Shown here: in pieces, positions 54,465-64,000 of the stretch
How the letters are laid out: each line of letters starts with the position of its first letter
Numbering within the stretch: the first letter of the stretch is position 1
Source: Lactarius indigo
Taxonomy: Eukaryota; Basidiomycota; Agaricomycetes; Russulales; Russulaceae
Assembly (NCBI GenBank): GCA_025766275.1
Contig: JAFKAC010000015.1
Location: forward strand, 1,240,001-1,304,000
Length of the DNA stretch: 64,000 nucleotides
Reading direction: 5' to 3'
Position numbers and translations under genes: made by a program
The notes under the pieces: model-generated
Seen by the model: only the letters and a program-made list of their open reading frames with translations
Told to the model about the DNA's origin: nothing
Database searches by the model: none

Positions 54465-55165
54465 TCATCCAAAGGCGGGCGGGCGCTGGCGGCGGCAGCA
54501 AGGGTGGAACGGTGGCGGCGGCGACAGCTCCGGCGGTGGTGGCGCCAGCAGCGAGTGGTGGTGGCGGTGGCGATGCAAGGGCGGCGGTGGCGGCGACACG
54601 AGGGCGGTGGCGGCGGCGACAGCAAAGGTGGTGGCAGCAGTGGCAGCGGCAGCGAGGATGGTGGCGGTGGCGGTGGCTGCAGCGAGGGCATTGGCGGCAG
54701 CAGCAGCGTGGGTGGTGGCAGTGGCGGCAGCGAGGGCGGTTGTGGTGACAGCGGCGGCAGAAGTGAGGGCATAGGGTGATGATGCCGAAGACGACGCGGA
54801 GGCGGTGGCAGAGACAGTAGGCGGCAGTGACAGTGACGGCGCAGGTGACAACGGTGACAACATTGGCGACAACGTTGGCGACGATGGCGACAGCACCGTC
54901 AGAGGCACTGACGGCTGCGCGGCGGCCAGAGGAGCGGCAAGGGGCGGCGAGAGGCGACGACCAGCAGCGAGAGGCGGCGACCAGTGGTGAGAGGCGGCGA
55001 CCAGCGGCGAGAGGCGGTGACCAGCGGCGACCAGAGCGATGGGCAGCGACCAGAGCAAGCGGTGGCAACCAGAGTGAGCGGTGGCGACCAGAGTGAGCGG
55101 TGGCGAGCGGCGGCAACCAGCGACCAGCGGTGACCAGAGCGAGCGACAGCGAGAAGAAGCAGCGG
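54465..55165. repeat. GGCGGTGGC / AGCGGCGACCAG arrays in the hAT 3' part
   Basis: Degenerate triplet-phase arrays: first GGTGGCGGC-like (about 54470-54760), then a cleaner unit near GAGAGGCGGCGACCAGCG (54940-55150). Open frames on both strands follow from composition and show no domain. Confidence 0.75.
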
Positions 55166-55568
55166 CCAGAGAGAGAGCAATGAGGGCGGCAAGAGCACAG
55201 ACAAGGCCAGTGGTTGGCAGGCGGACAACGCGAACAGCGCGCAGACAGCGCGCAGACCGCAAGCCCAGTCTGTGCAGAGGGGGGGGATGACTGGGGATCC
55301 CGGCCAGTCGTTCAGATAACTCAGTCTCACTGAGGGGGAGCCAGGTATACTCAGTACTCAGGGCTTGAAGCTTGAAGTTCAAGACTTGGATTCACGCGCG
55401 TGTTCATTGGCTTGGCTGACTCAGGCTACCCAAAATGGTACGATTTCCTATTCGTACTTTTGGGTGGCTTGAGCCGGCTCAGCCTAGCTTGAGCCAGCTC
55501 AATTCGGAGTGGCTCAGCTCAGCTCGTCCTTTTTTGGTCGAGCTGTGCTTAGCTGAGCCAAGCCAAGC

Positions 55569-55591
55569 TGAGCCGAGCCACGGCAACACTA
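55569..55591 (-). repeat. hAT 3' terminal inverted repeat
   Basis: GAGCCGAGCCACGGCAACACTA, the inverted partner of 49465-49487, followed by TSD ACTATACT at 55592-55599. Confidence 0.9.
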
Positions 55592-56126
55592 ACTATACTT
55601 GGGCTAAATGCACCCTTTTATGGCAGGTGTCTCACTTTTGTTAAAACTGAGACATGTCTCACTTGCCTTTTATATCCTTGTTTCCTCCCACACTTACTGC
55701 GGATAGCTGTGCACACCTTCTTCTTTTTCCTGTGCCTGCTGCGGATTGCTGTACTTTCTTCTCATGCTTGCTGCAGATTGCTGTGTCACTTCTCATGCTT
55801 GCTGCAGATTGCGCCATTTGTTTGTTCCGCACAAACAAACCTTTTTCTATATAAGTCGTGGCCCTAGGTAGCTTGTATCCTTAGACTCAACTTCTTTACC
55901 ATCACAGTATACATTGTTTTCCCATTCCCTTGGGGTAACTCTCTGCTGAACCGTCGAACCTCTTGAACCCCCTCGAACTCCACTCACATCTTGAGTATTG
56001 TGTCATACTCTGAGATCCTTGTTAACCACTTAAACCTTGCCATTACCGGCTGAACCCTTGCTCATTGACATAGAAAGACCAGACTTGCTCATGCCGAGCT
56101 GAATGTTCCTACTGTAACGTTACATT

Positions 56127-56137
56127 AAGTCGAGTCT
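56127..56137 (+). promoter_or_regulatory. Gypsy I self-priming primer-binding site
   Basis: AAGTCGAGTCT starts 2 nt after the LTR end (56124). It is the exact complement of AGACTCGACTT in the solo LTR-J (7256-7266), 35 nt after the TATA box, and differs at one position from this copy's own LTR (55883-55893). Offset, length and position are the same as in gypsy G although the sequence is unrelated. Confidence 0.75.
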
Positions 56138-57192
56138 CTCCACCCTGGCTTCAAAACTAGGAAGCAGGAGCCGTTCTCAGTTCAAACCAGAATTCATCAC
56201 CAGAAGAACAGAAGACGATCTCTCTGACAACATCAAGGGAGTAGCCATCTGGAAAACCTATGACGAAACTGAAGGATATTACGTTGGAGCAAAGAAGACA
56301 ACGGATATATTCCTATTGAATACATAGAAGACAAACAACTTTGGGTAGTCATCGCACAATCATCCAAAGACCACAAGTGGTTCTCTGTCAAACCAGTACC
56401 ACTAGAATTCGGACTTGGTCCATATAGAAACAACCCAGTTGGCATAGTTGTCGACTCAGATACAGAAGAACCTGCTCAGGATTCAGATCAACATCAATCC
56501 CCTGTTGCATCAGTGGAAGCTACGTCAGGTGTCCCCTCTTTAGCCCCACAAGAACCCATAGATTCAGGTGCTTGCACACCAACAAACTCAAGCATTAGAA
56601 TGACAAGCACAGCCACACAAATCAACACCTCAATCACCCACACCCCTAGTGGAGGTGGCAGTAGCAAAGGAGGAGGTGTAGGTGGAGGCAGTGGAGGAAT
56701 CCCTGCTGGAAGAGCCCCACCTTTAGCCCCCCCTCCTGCCGGAGATAAATTAACAGGCCTACCACCAAAAGAGTTCACTGGAGACCAAGCCCACAGCAAG
56801 AAGTTCCTAAAAGAGTTCACCTTCTACCAGGCCCTCAATGGATCAATCGAGCAAATGAGAAACCCCTATCTCAGATGCATTGTCTTCCTCTCCCTAATAC
56901 GAGGAGACTTGGTTGATGACTGGGTTATGGAACAAAGGGACTGGCTTACTGATGAACTTGCTGGAGGACAGGCTACAACAGAGGAAGACCTGTGGATCAC
57001 CATCCTAGATCACTTCCAGGCTGCTTACACAGACATTGCAGAGAAGCAGAAGGCACAGAAGGCACTCCAAGCAGTCAAAATGGAGAATGGAGACCTTGAC
57101 ACCTATATTGCTCAGTTCGCCGCCCTTGCAAAGAAGGCAGGATATGGTGCAGATGAAGAAGGAACCCTGGATATTTTCTCACGGGGTCTACC

Positions 57193-57929
57193 TGTCACGC
57201 CTCTGCAGGGGCATGCATCGTTCTGTAACAGATCCTGCCTGAGGCTAAGGACTCTGAGTCGGATCCCCACTGAGTGGAAGGACTCCTAAGGTCTTCTGTA
57301 ACAGCCCCTGTGGTAAGGTGACTGAGTCGGTGGTAATCCCCCTATGCTGAGGTGGGAAAGGTCGGTCTGTAACAGCCCCTGCACTTAAGGTGACTGAGTC
57401 GTGTGGCAATGGATGAGCTCAGAGGCCTAAGTCCAAAGGTCACGTGCCACTGGGCTGACCAGTAAGGCAGGAAGAGGGTAGGGGCGAAGTCAAGGGAGAG
57501 CCTATACAGAGGCTGAGAGGGGAAATGACCCAAAGGGGATGAGGGTCAAGGGCTCAGGGTCGAGGGACTTTGAGTGCTGAAGGGACTGAGGCACTCAAGG
57601 AGACAATAGGAGATTCAATGCAGATAGTTGATTAAGCCAAAGCTAAGGAGCTAAGGCGCACTACAGGAGTCCTTATATAGTACAGGATTGCTCCTGAGCA
57701 CATAGTGCTACTGGTAGCTATAGATAGAGTAATGTGCTGGCAAGATGATGCTAGTATCGCACAAAATGGTGTCATGCCAGCAATGCGACAGGAAGGTGGA
57801 CAAGAATAGCACAGAAGGTGCTAGAGTCATCAGATAGAGGAGAAGCATAGGTTCAAGAAAGGTAGTAGTCAAGACAGGAGATGGATCAGATAAGGACAAG
57901 AAGGGAAACATAACAGGTGGTTCATGACA
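57193..57929 (+). repeat. Solo LTR, family A, copy 3
   Basis: TGTCACGCC to GGTTCATGACA, 737 bp, with inverted ends TGTCA/TGACA. TSD CTACC (57188-57192 and 57930-57934). Removing it and one TSD restores the gag frame exactly (SRGLP-EKLVRN). Confidence 0.95.
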
Positions 57930-58417
57930 CTACCTGAAAAACTGGTCAGGAACATCATACAGTTTGACCACCCAGATGACTGGAAAGAATGGACCCAATC
58001 AGCCAGAAAGCACCATCAAGACTTTATCAATCTCCAAAATCACTTTGGGATCAAAAAGGAAACTAAAGCCGGATTCACTAAAGGGCAATGGAACAACACC
58101 TTTAAAGTCAAACCATGTGACCCAAATGCAATGGACATAGGAAGGACTCAAAGAGGAGCTGCAGGAAGAGCAGCCCTCACTGAAACTGAAAAACAGAAGC
58201 TCCAAGCAGAAGGGTGCTGTTTCCATTGCAAGAAACAGGGACACATATCATGAAACTGCCCTGACAAACCAGCCAAACTCGCAGAAGCATCAACTACACC
58301 CTCTACACCATCCACCACAAAGACCAAAGAGGAACTAGCAAATGAGATGTGGGGAACTCTGATGGCACAGAGTGAGGAATTGCGAGCACTGCTCGTAGAG
58401 AAAGCCTTTGCTGAGAA

Positions 58418-58424
58418 GGATTTT
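58418..58424 (+). promoter_or_regulatory. -1 frameshift heptamer (G GAT TTT)
   Basis: The gag frame reads AAG GAT TTT TCA TAG; the heptamer GGATTTT is in phase. A -1 slip enters the pol frame GFFIGSNPAAW, homologous to the G junction. GGAUUUU is a known functional slippery sequence in some plant RNA viruses. Confidence 0.75.
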
Positions 58425-61400
58425 TCATAGGCTCGAACCCAGCAGCCTGGGCTAGAGCTTTAAACATTTCCAGTGTACAATATAGCCAATATAGATCCTT
58501 GAAAGTCCCTGTACACCTGGAAACTGCACACAAAATGGCCGATCAAGATGTCCTAGTAGACTCTGGAGCTACGGACAATTTCATAGACCCCAGACTCCTG
58601 AAGCAAATGGGGATAGGGACAATACCCCTGTCAAACCCAAAAAAGATCTGGAATATTGACAGAACCCTTAATAAGGCAGGAGAACTAACAGCATACTCCA
58701 TGCTAGATGTCCAATCAGGATCCAAGAAACTACCCATGAGGTTCCTGGTGACAAATCTAGGGGAAGAATGAATGATCCTGGGATACCCCTGGCTTGCTGC
58801 CTTTGAACCCCAATGCAACTGGAAGGACTCCACCATCAACACCAGTCACCTCCCTGTCATCATCACTACCCAAGGACTCCAAAAACAAGACACCCCCAAA
58901 CCAAAGATCCATATCCGGACAATGTGGAGCACATTCCTGGAAGAGTGCAGGTATGAGGAAGGAGATGAACTCTACCTCAGATTTACCCAAGATGAGGTCA
59001 TTGGCAAAACCACGGTGGCCTCAGAATTGGCGCAAAAGGCACGAGATCAAACTGAAAGAATGCTAGAGGAAATGGTCCCCAAGGAGTACCTACAACATCA
59101 GAAGGTCTTCAGTGAAGAGAACTCCCACCGATTCCCACCAACCAGGTCATGGGATCACACCATTGACCTCACTCCAAATGCCCCAGCCACTATTGATTGC
59201 AAAATATACCCTCTAACACGTGATGAAAATGAAGCCCTTACCAAATTCCTCAATGAACACCTTGAAAAGGGATATATCCAGCCCTCTAAATCCCCATACT
59301 CGTCTCCCTTCTTCTTCATCAAAAAGAAAGATGGAAAGCTTCGCCCTGTCCAAGACTACCGACAGATCAACCAGTACACTGTCAAAAATCGATACCCACT
59401 CCCCTTAATCCCAGAACTGATTGACAAGGTCCAGGATGCAGCGTTGTTTACCAAATTTGATATCTGATGGGGTTATAACAACATCCGGATCAAAGAAGGA
59501 GATGAATGGAAGGCGGCCTTCAAAACCAATCAGGGGCTGTTTGAACCACGTGTCATGTTCTTTGGACTCACCAACTCGCCAAGCACATTTCAGACCATGA
59601 TGAACGTAATATTCCGTGAGATTCTCCTAACCGGAGAAGTCATAATCTACATGGATGACATCCTTATTGCCACTATTGATGACCTGGAAAGACACCGCAA
59701 GGTGGTCCATCAAGTTCTAGAATGCCTAGAGGAACATGATCTCTACCTAAAACCAGAGAAATGTGCCTTTGAGGTTAGGTCTATAGAGTACCTGGGTGTC
59801 ATATTGGAAAAAGGGAGGGTCTGAATGGACCCGATTAAGGTTCAGGGTGTACATGACTGGCCCACTCCAACAACAACCAAAGAAGTCCATGCCTTTCAAG
59901 GATTTGCAAATTTCTATCACTGCTTCATCCGAGGATTCTCCATGATTGCCCGTCCCCTTAACAACCTACTCAAAAAGGACACCAAATGGGAATGGACGGA
60001 AGATTGTCAAAAGGCATTTGACACACTCAAGACCCTGCTTGGAAAGGAACCCATGCTCATTCAACCGGATTTGGAAAAACAATTTGAATTGGAAGTGGAT
60101 GCATCCTGATTTGCCAATGGAGGGGTGCTTTACCAAAAGGATAACCAAGGAATTCGCCACCCAGTGGCCTATTACTCCCAGACATTTGGACCAGCAGAAC
60201 GAAATTACGACATCTATGATCAAGAATTGCTGGTTATTGTGTGGGCTCTACGACACTGGTGGGCATATCTAGCAGGCTCCCCTCACAAGGTAGTGGTGTA
60301 CACAGACCATGCAAACCTCCAATATTGGAAAGAACCACACAAGATCAGCCGATGGGTAGCACGAGAAGTCCTGGAACTCTCTGAATTTGATATAGAGCTC
60401 CACCACATTGCCGGCTCCAAGAATGCCTGGGCAGATGCCCTGTCAAGAAGACCAGACTATGATGATGGTTCCCATGACAACTCTGATGTAACAGTCCTTC
60501 CGGAAGAACTATTTGTCAAAGCTACAAGGGAACTGCCACAGGAACAAGAACTATGGGCTTATGTCACACAGAACCTAGACCAGGAACGTATCAAAACCTG
60601 GATAGATACCCACAACCTAAAAGAACACTCAGGGCTCCACTGGAAAGATGAGTGCTTGGTTGTTGCAGGGAACAATGACCTTAAGAGGGGGGTAATTCAC
60701 ACTTTTCATGACCTTCCAAGTGCTGGACACCCTGGAATTTCAAACACAATGGCTCTGATAACACGGGACTACTGGTGGCCTGGCATGAAGAAAGATGTGG
60801 AAGAATATGTCAAAGGATGTGCAGCATGCCAAGCCAATAAAGTCAACACCCACCCAAAGAAGCCAAGCCTTTCACCCATTTTTGGACAGATGACAGAACC
60901 ATTTGAAACTGTCAGCATGGACTTCATCATCAAATTACCCAAGTCAAAAGGCTATGACACAATCCTCACAGTCACAGATCACGATTGTTCAAAAGCAGCT
61001 TTATTCATCCCTTGCAACGAAACAATAGATGCAGCTGGAGTCGCACAACTCTATTTGCAACACATCTACTGCCACTATGGCCTTCCCAAGAAGGTCATTT
61101 CTGATTGAGACCCACAATTCACATCAATGTTTGCAAGAGCCCTCTGCAAAGCCTTAGATATCAAACAGAACATCTCAACAGCATACCACCCACAAACAGA
61201 TGGACAGTCAGAACGAACAAACCAATGGTTAGAACAGTACCTAAGGTTTTGGTGTAATGCAAGACAGGACGATTGGGTAACCTGGTTACCAATGGCAGAA
61301 TTCGCTCATAACTCCTGGCCCAATGCTACAACCTGAATTCCCCCATTTGAACTAATCATGGGAAAACTCCCACGCACCACATGGACGCCAAAACCCTCCC

Positions 61401-62023
61401 CAGTTCCAAGTGTAGGACAACGTCTTGAAGAACTGAAGAACAAGAGGAAGGAAGCTCAGGACAACCTGAAGAAAACACAAGATTCCCTAGCACAGCGACC
61501 CTCCAAGTTTGAACCATACAAAGAAGGAGAAATGGTGTGGCTAGAAGGAACAAACATAAGGACTAGTCATCCAACTGCCAAACCATCTCCAAAACAACAT
61601 GGACCCTTCAAGATTACCAAAGTCTTGTCACTGGTCAACTATGAACTCACCCTACCCCTGCAATGGAAGATCCACCCTGTGTTCCATGCCAACCTACTTA
61701 CACCATATAGGGAAACACTGCTCCATGGAGAAAACTTCCCACGACCCCCACCTGACATAATAAACAGAGAAGAAGAATGGGAAGTTGAGAAAGTTCTAGA
61801 CTCTGCCAAGAAGGGGTGACGATGTAAACTCCATTACCTCATCAAATGGAAGGGCTTCCCTGACAGTGACAACTCGTGGGAACTGGAGGAAAATGTATCA
61901 GCCCCTGAAGCAATTCAAGACTTCTTCTGACTATACCCGAATGCAGAAGGAGCGCCCTCCTCACATATAAAGCATGCAAGACTGGAAGGAAAAGACCCCC
62001 ACTCCCCTACTCTCACATCCTCG
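58425..62023 (+). pseudogene. Gypsy I Pol, protease to chromodomain, TGA-interrupted
   Basis: One frame without indels. Protease LVDSGATDNF (about 58550-58580); RT LFTKFDI-stop-WGYNN and IYMDDILIA (59648-59672); RNase H EVDAS-stop-FANGG and NYDIYDQELL; H2C2 (YWWPGMKKD, CAACQANK); integrase SMDFIIKLP, VISD-stop-DPQF and GQSERTNQWLEQ; chromodomain EWEVEKVLDSAKKG-stop, then YLIKWKGFPDSDNSW. TGA codons: 58769, 59465, 59822, 60107, 61106, 61334, 61817 and 61928. Most fall where relatives have Arg. No TAA or TAG occurs in this frame. Catalytic residues are otherwise kept. Confidence 0.92.
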
Positions 62024-62646
62024 TGATGAACAGCATAGACATAACCAGTACTCACAGAGGCAAAGAGTCTGTGGTGAGATACTAGTGGCAAGCTGGTTAG
62101 CAGCAGAGGGGAATGTCAAGCAGTGAAGCAGAGGGTGTCTGGCACACAAACAGTGAGAACTGATATTGTTACATTAGAGAGAAGAGGCTTACCTGGCACA
62201 CAAACAGTGAGAACTGATGTGGACCAGGAGCGTACATGGTACTCTACTTATACACTTTCTGGTAGTGACACTGTACAAGGGATGTAACACTAAGTCATGC
62301 AGTACAAGGAAGTATTGTTCTACAAACAGACAAAGGAGTGGACATTCTGAGAACAAGGGAAGAAAGAATAAGGAGAGTCCAGAAGCAAATGATATCATAG
62401 TGACATCATAATAAGGATAAAGCTAAGTACAGAACAAAGGAAAGTACAAAGGCAATATACAACACAGAGTCCGGATGTATGATGTCATAGAAGTACAGTG
62501 ATGTCATGTATGATGCAATGATAAGTCCAGATTGTACAGATCAAATAATATCTAATCTACAAGTCCTGTATATCTAATCTAAAGCAGTCCATGCTGCTAG
62601 TCCAGTCCGTATGAGCCACTAAGTGCGCAAGGGTCACTTATCAACA
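62024..62646 (-). repeat. Solo LTR, family B, copy 11 (inverted)
   Basis: TGATGAACAGC to CTTATCAACA, TSD CCTCG versus CCTCA (62019-62023 and 62647-62651). The single difference is again a CpG change. Duplicated start-site segment present. Excision restores the pol frame. Confidence 0.92.
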
Positions 62647-63941
62647 CCTCACACACAATGCCTTCTTGCTCCTCCTCTGTTGAAGCCCTCATTGAACACT
62701 CCATAGAACGAGGGTTCTTCTCTCAACCCCCAACCCCAGAACAACAGACCACCATGGATGTCAACCCAGCACTGGTTGCGCTGTTGGAAACTTTCAATGG
62801 ACATCCCAACTTAGTCCCGAGGTCCTCCTTGTCTCCCCCTCCTGAACCAACTGCTACTCCTCCTCCATTCCCTCCTTCCACCCCTCCTCCTGACTCTCCC
62901 CCAGTCTCTGTGATTTCCCACTCATCGATGCCTCCACTGGAAGATGCCCCTATCGACTATGAGCATGTAGCTGCCACTGCCAACGATGAACTGGACGAAG
63001 ATGATGACCACCCAGGCCTCCCCTTCTTCCCAAACATAGAAACCTCAGCTCGCTTCCACCCCCTCTATATCAACCAACCTGATGGTACTAAAGTCCTGGC
63101 CAAGTACATTGCCTACACTGGTAACCGTCAAGATGTGAAGGGCTGTATGGGTAGAGGTCAGCCTGTCTATGGAGAGCCTGTGTACCTGGACAGTCTCCCA
63201 GGGGCTATGCCACAAGTCATGTCAGATGATCAGATGCAGCAGCTCTCACATGACAACCCTCGGGCATATGCTGTAGATGAGGCACTGAGGGACCTCAACT
63301 CCCCACAGCTAGATGCAGAGATCTCTCGCCTCCGCCACTGTTTGGAACAGCGGGCTATGCTCCAGAGGCAGTTCACTGATCTGCAGGCTCAATGCAATTG
63401 AGTCCATGGACTGCTGTTCAACACCACATCAGAACTTGATGGAGTGCGCAGTTGGCTGGAAGCCGCACATGCCTATACCTGGATTGCAGAACACTATGCT
63501 GACACATGGCAGCAACCTCGCCTCTTCTGCCACCAAGACCTTCCCTTTCCCCCTTGCCCTGGAGGACCTGTAGAAATGCCTCACCTCCAGGAAAATCGCA
63601 ATGGAGACCGGTGCTGGTGCTGTGATAGTTGCTACCATTGCAGCTTCAACTGCCCTCAGACCAAGCGGTACTGTTACCATTGCCAGAGTGCAGGTCACTG
63701 GCCCAACAAGTGCCTATGGCACTGGCTTGAAGAACAACCGGGAGAAGAAGATGCTGCCAACAAGTGGTGTGGCAAGTGTTTTAGGAATGACCCTGGACAT
63801 GCCGAGATCTGCTGCCCCATCTATGAGCAGTGCTGGAAGTGCGGAGTTCGCGGACACTTCCAGTTCCTTCGCACTCATCGCTGCCGGGAGATCATTGCAG
63901 AGAACTACAACTCTGACTGGGTTGACGATGACCTGGTATAG
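62647..63941 (+). pseudogene. Gypsy I C-terminal module with Cys/His-rich tail
   Basis: In the pol frame. Pro-rich start; a core with HPLYINQPDG and GRGQPVYGEPVYLDS (about 63055-63200); helix AEISRLRHCLEQRAMLQ (about 63316-63366); TGA at 63399. The same frame then continues to a tail with many Cys: CWCCDSCYHCSFNC, YCYHCQSAGHWPNKC (a CCHC-like spacing), WCGKCFRND and CWKCGVRGHFQ, ending TAG at 63939-63941. The core matches elements E, G and H. The tail suggests nucleic-acid binding, like a second nucleocapsid at the end of Pol, but I know no named family for it. Confidence 0.8.
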
Positions 63942-64000
63942 ACTGATGATCCTGAGCTCGGCACAGACCGTTTCTAGGGACGTCGAGACAACAAGGACTC
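63942..64000 (+). other. Gypsy I 3' non-coding start
   Basis: 59 bp after the last stop; no polypurine tract or LTR start yet. The element continues past the window. Confidence 0.6.

Larger units (their letters stand above)
49465..55591 (+). mobile_element. hAT DNA transposon
   Basis: 6127 bp, TIR TAGTGTTGCCGTGGCTCGGC, perfect 8-bp TSD ACTATACT (49457-49464 and 55592-55599). The empty site can be read in the solo LTR-J at 6776-7496. Codes for a BED-finger hAT transposase on the plus strand. Subterminal regions are loaded with GTGGTC and GGCGGTGGC arrays. The transposase has at least one frameshift and one TGA, so this copy is probably inactive. Confidence 0.95.
49273..56124 (+). repeat. Gypsy I 5' LTR (family J), split by a hAT transposon
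   Basis: TGTTATGGACTGG to AACGTTACA. It matches the intact solo LTR at 6776-7496 and is about 715 bp without the hAT. Left flank CATCT is the expected TSD; the other copy is outside the window. TATATAAG at 55848-55855, putative self-primer AGACTCAACTT at 55883-55893 (one CpG-to-CpA change from the solo copy). Confidence 0.9.
56138..58430 (+). pseudogene. Gypsy I Gag, AUG-less N-terminus, split by a solo LTR
   Basis: The frame begins at the primer site and encodes FKPEFITRR, GVAIWKTYDETEGYYVGA and, after one frame change near 56300, YIPIEYIEDKQLW, all matching gypsy G Gag. The first in-frame ATG is at 56600 (MTSTATQ), aligned with MATATIT of G. A Gly/Pro-rich linker, a capsid-like domain (about 56760-57190 continuing at 57935) and a CCHC knuckle CCFHCKKQGHIS-stop-NC (58220-58260) follow; the stop there is TGA at a conserved Arg. 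Ends TAG at 58428-58430. Interrupted by LTR-A (57193-57929, TSD CTACC). Confidence 0.88.
49273..64000 (+). mobile_element. Gypsy I: Ty3/gypsy chromovirus, incomplete at the window end
   Basis: 5' LTR, primer site, gag, -1 slippery site, pol with chromodomain and long C-terminal module ending at 63941. The 3' LTR is not reached. Inserted into gypsy H RT. Later hit by hAT (in the LTR), solo LTR-A (in gag) and solo LTR-B (in pol 3'). The pol frame is unbroken by indels but carries about ten TGA codons. Confidence 0.9.

Noticed and set aside
54254..55382. ORFs of up to 305 codons on both strands near the hAT 3' end
   Set aside because: Composition-driven open frames in GGC/GGT arrays, overlapping each other in opposite directions.
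49438..55620. hAT termini set one base further out with a CTATACTT duplication
   Set aside because: Aligning both TIRs and the empty site fixes TAGTGTTGCC as the end and ACTATACT as the 8-bp TSD.
49273..56124. The split LTR-J as an independent solo insertion
   Set aside because: Its flanks (CATCT and TTAAG) do not match, and a primer site and gag follow at once, so it is the 5' LTR of gypsy I.

Overview
The window reads as repeat-rich heterochromatin of a filamentous fungus, most likely an agaricomycete basidiomycete. The reasons are chromodomain-bearing Ty3/gypsy elements, a hAT transposase gene split by many 50-100 bp introns, and dense LTR debris. I cannot name a species. I see no convincing host housekeeping gene, rRNA or functional tRNA. 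Almost everything is transposable element, inserted into older transposable element, and target-site duplications (TSDs) can be read directly for most insertions.

Layout. 1-5.25 kb: a solo LTR, a fold-back unit, and a C-rich minisatellite broken by three independent solo LTRs of one family (here LTR-B), one of which carries a further LTR. 6.2-9.2 kb: a minus-strand LINE relic split by two solo LTRs. 9.2-10.2 kb: a copia relic. 10.7-21.7 kb: a decayed plus-strand gypsy element (E), split by a nearly complete minus-strand copia element (13925-18976, TSD GAAGT). 21.7-33.0 kb: solo LTRs nested up to three deep, a TTGACT-rich repeat, and scattered exons of a possible broken gene. 33.2-35.7 kb: a second LINE relic. 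36.1-37.3 kb: a minisatellite of about 24-bp units. 37.3-49.3 kb: an old minus-strand gypsy (H) split by a young, apparently intact gypsy (G, 38101-45802, LTRs 476/479 identical by eye, TSD CCTCA). 49.3-64 kb: a plus-strand gypsy (I) inserted into H. Its 5' LTR holds a 6.1-kb hAT transposon (49465-55591, 8-bp TSD), its gag holds a solo LTR, and its pol 3' part holds another. Its 3' LTR lies beyond the window.

The most informative biology is in the gypsy elements. Two families (G and I) share an unusual expression and replication plan. The 11 nt at the predicted mRNA 5' end match a primer site 2 nt inside the LTR, which is the Tf1/sushi self-priming geometry. The conserved Gag N-terminus runs up to and through that primer site with no AUG anywhere between the predicted start site and about codon 186. 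A GGRTTTT slippery heptamer links gag to pol by a -1 frameshift. After the integrase and chromodomain comes a conserved C-terminal module of about 400 residues that I cannot assign to a named family, with a Cys-rich zinc-knuckle-like tail in two of the four elements. In the decayed copies the nonsense codons are almost all TGA, often at positions where relatives have Arg. This points to CpG deamination of CGA codons rather than random decay. The copia element appears to use an initiator-Met half-tRNA primer, as Drosophila copia does.
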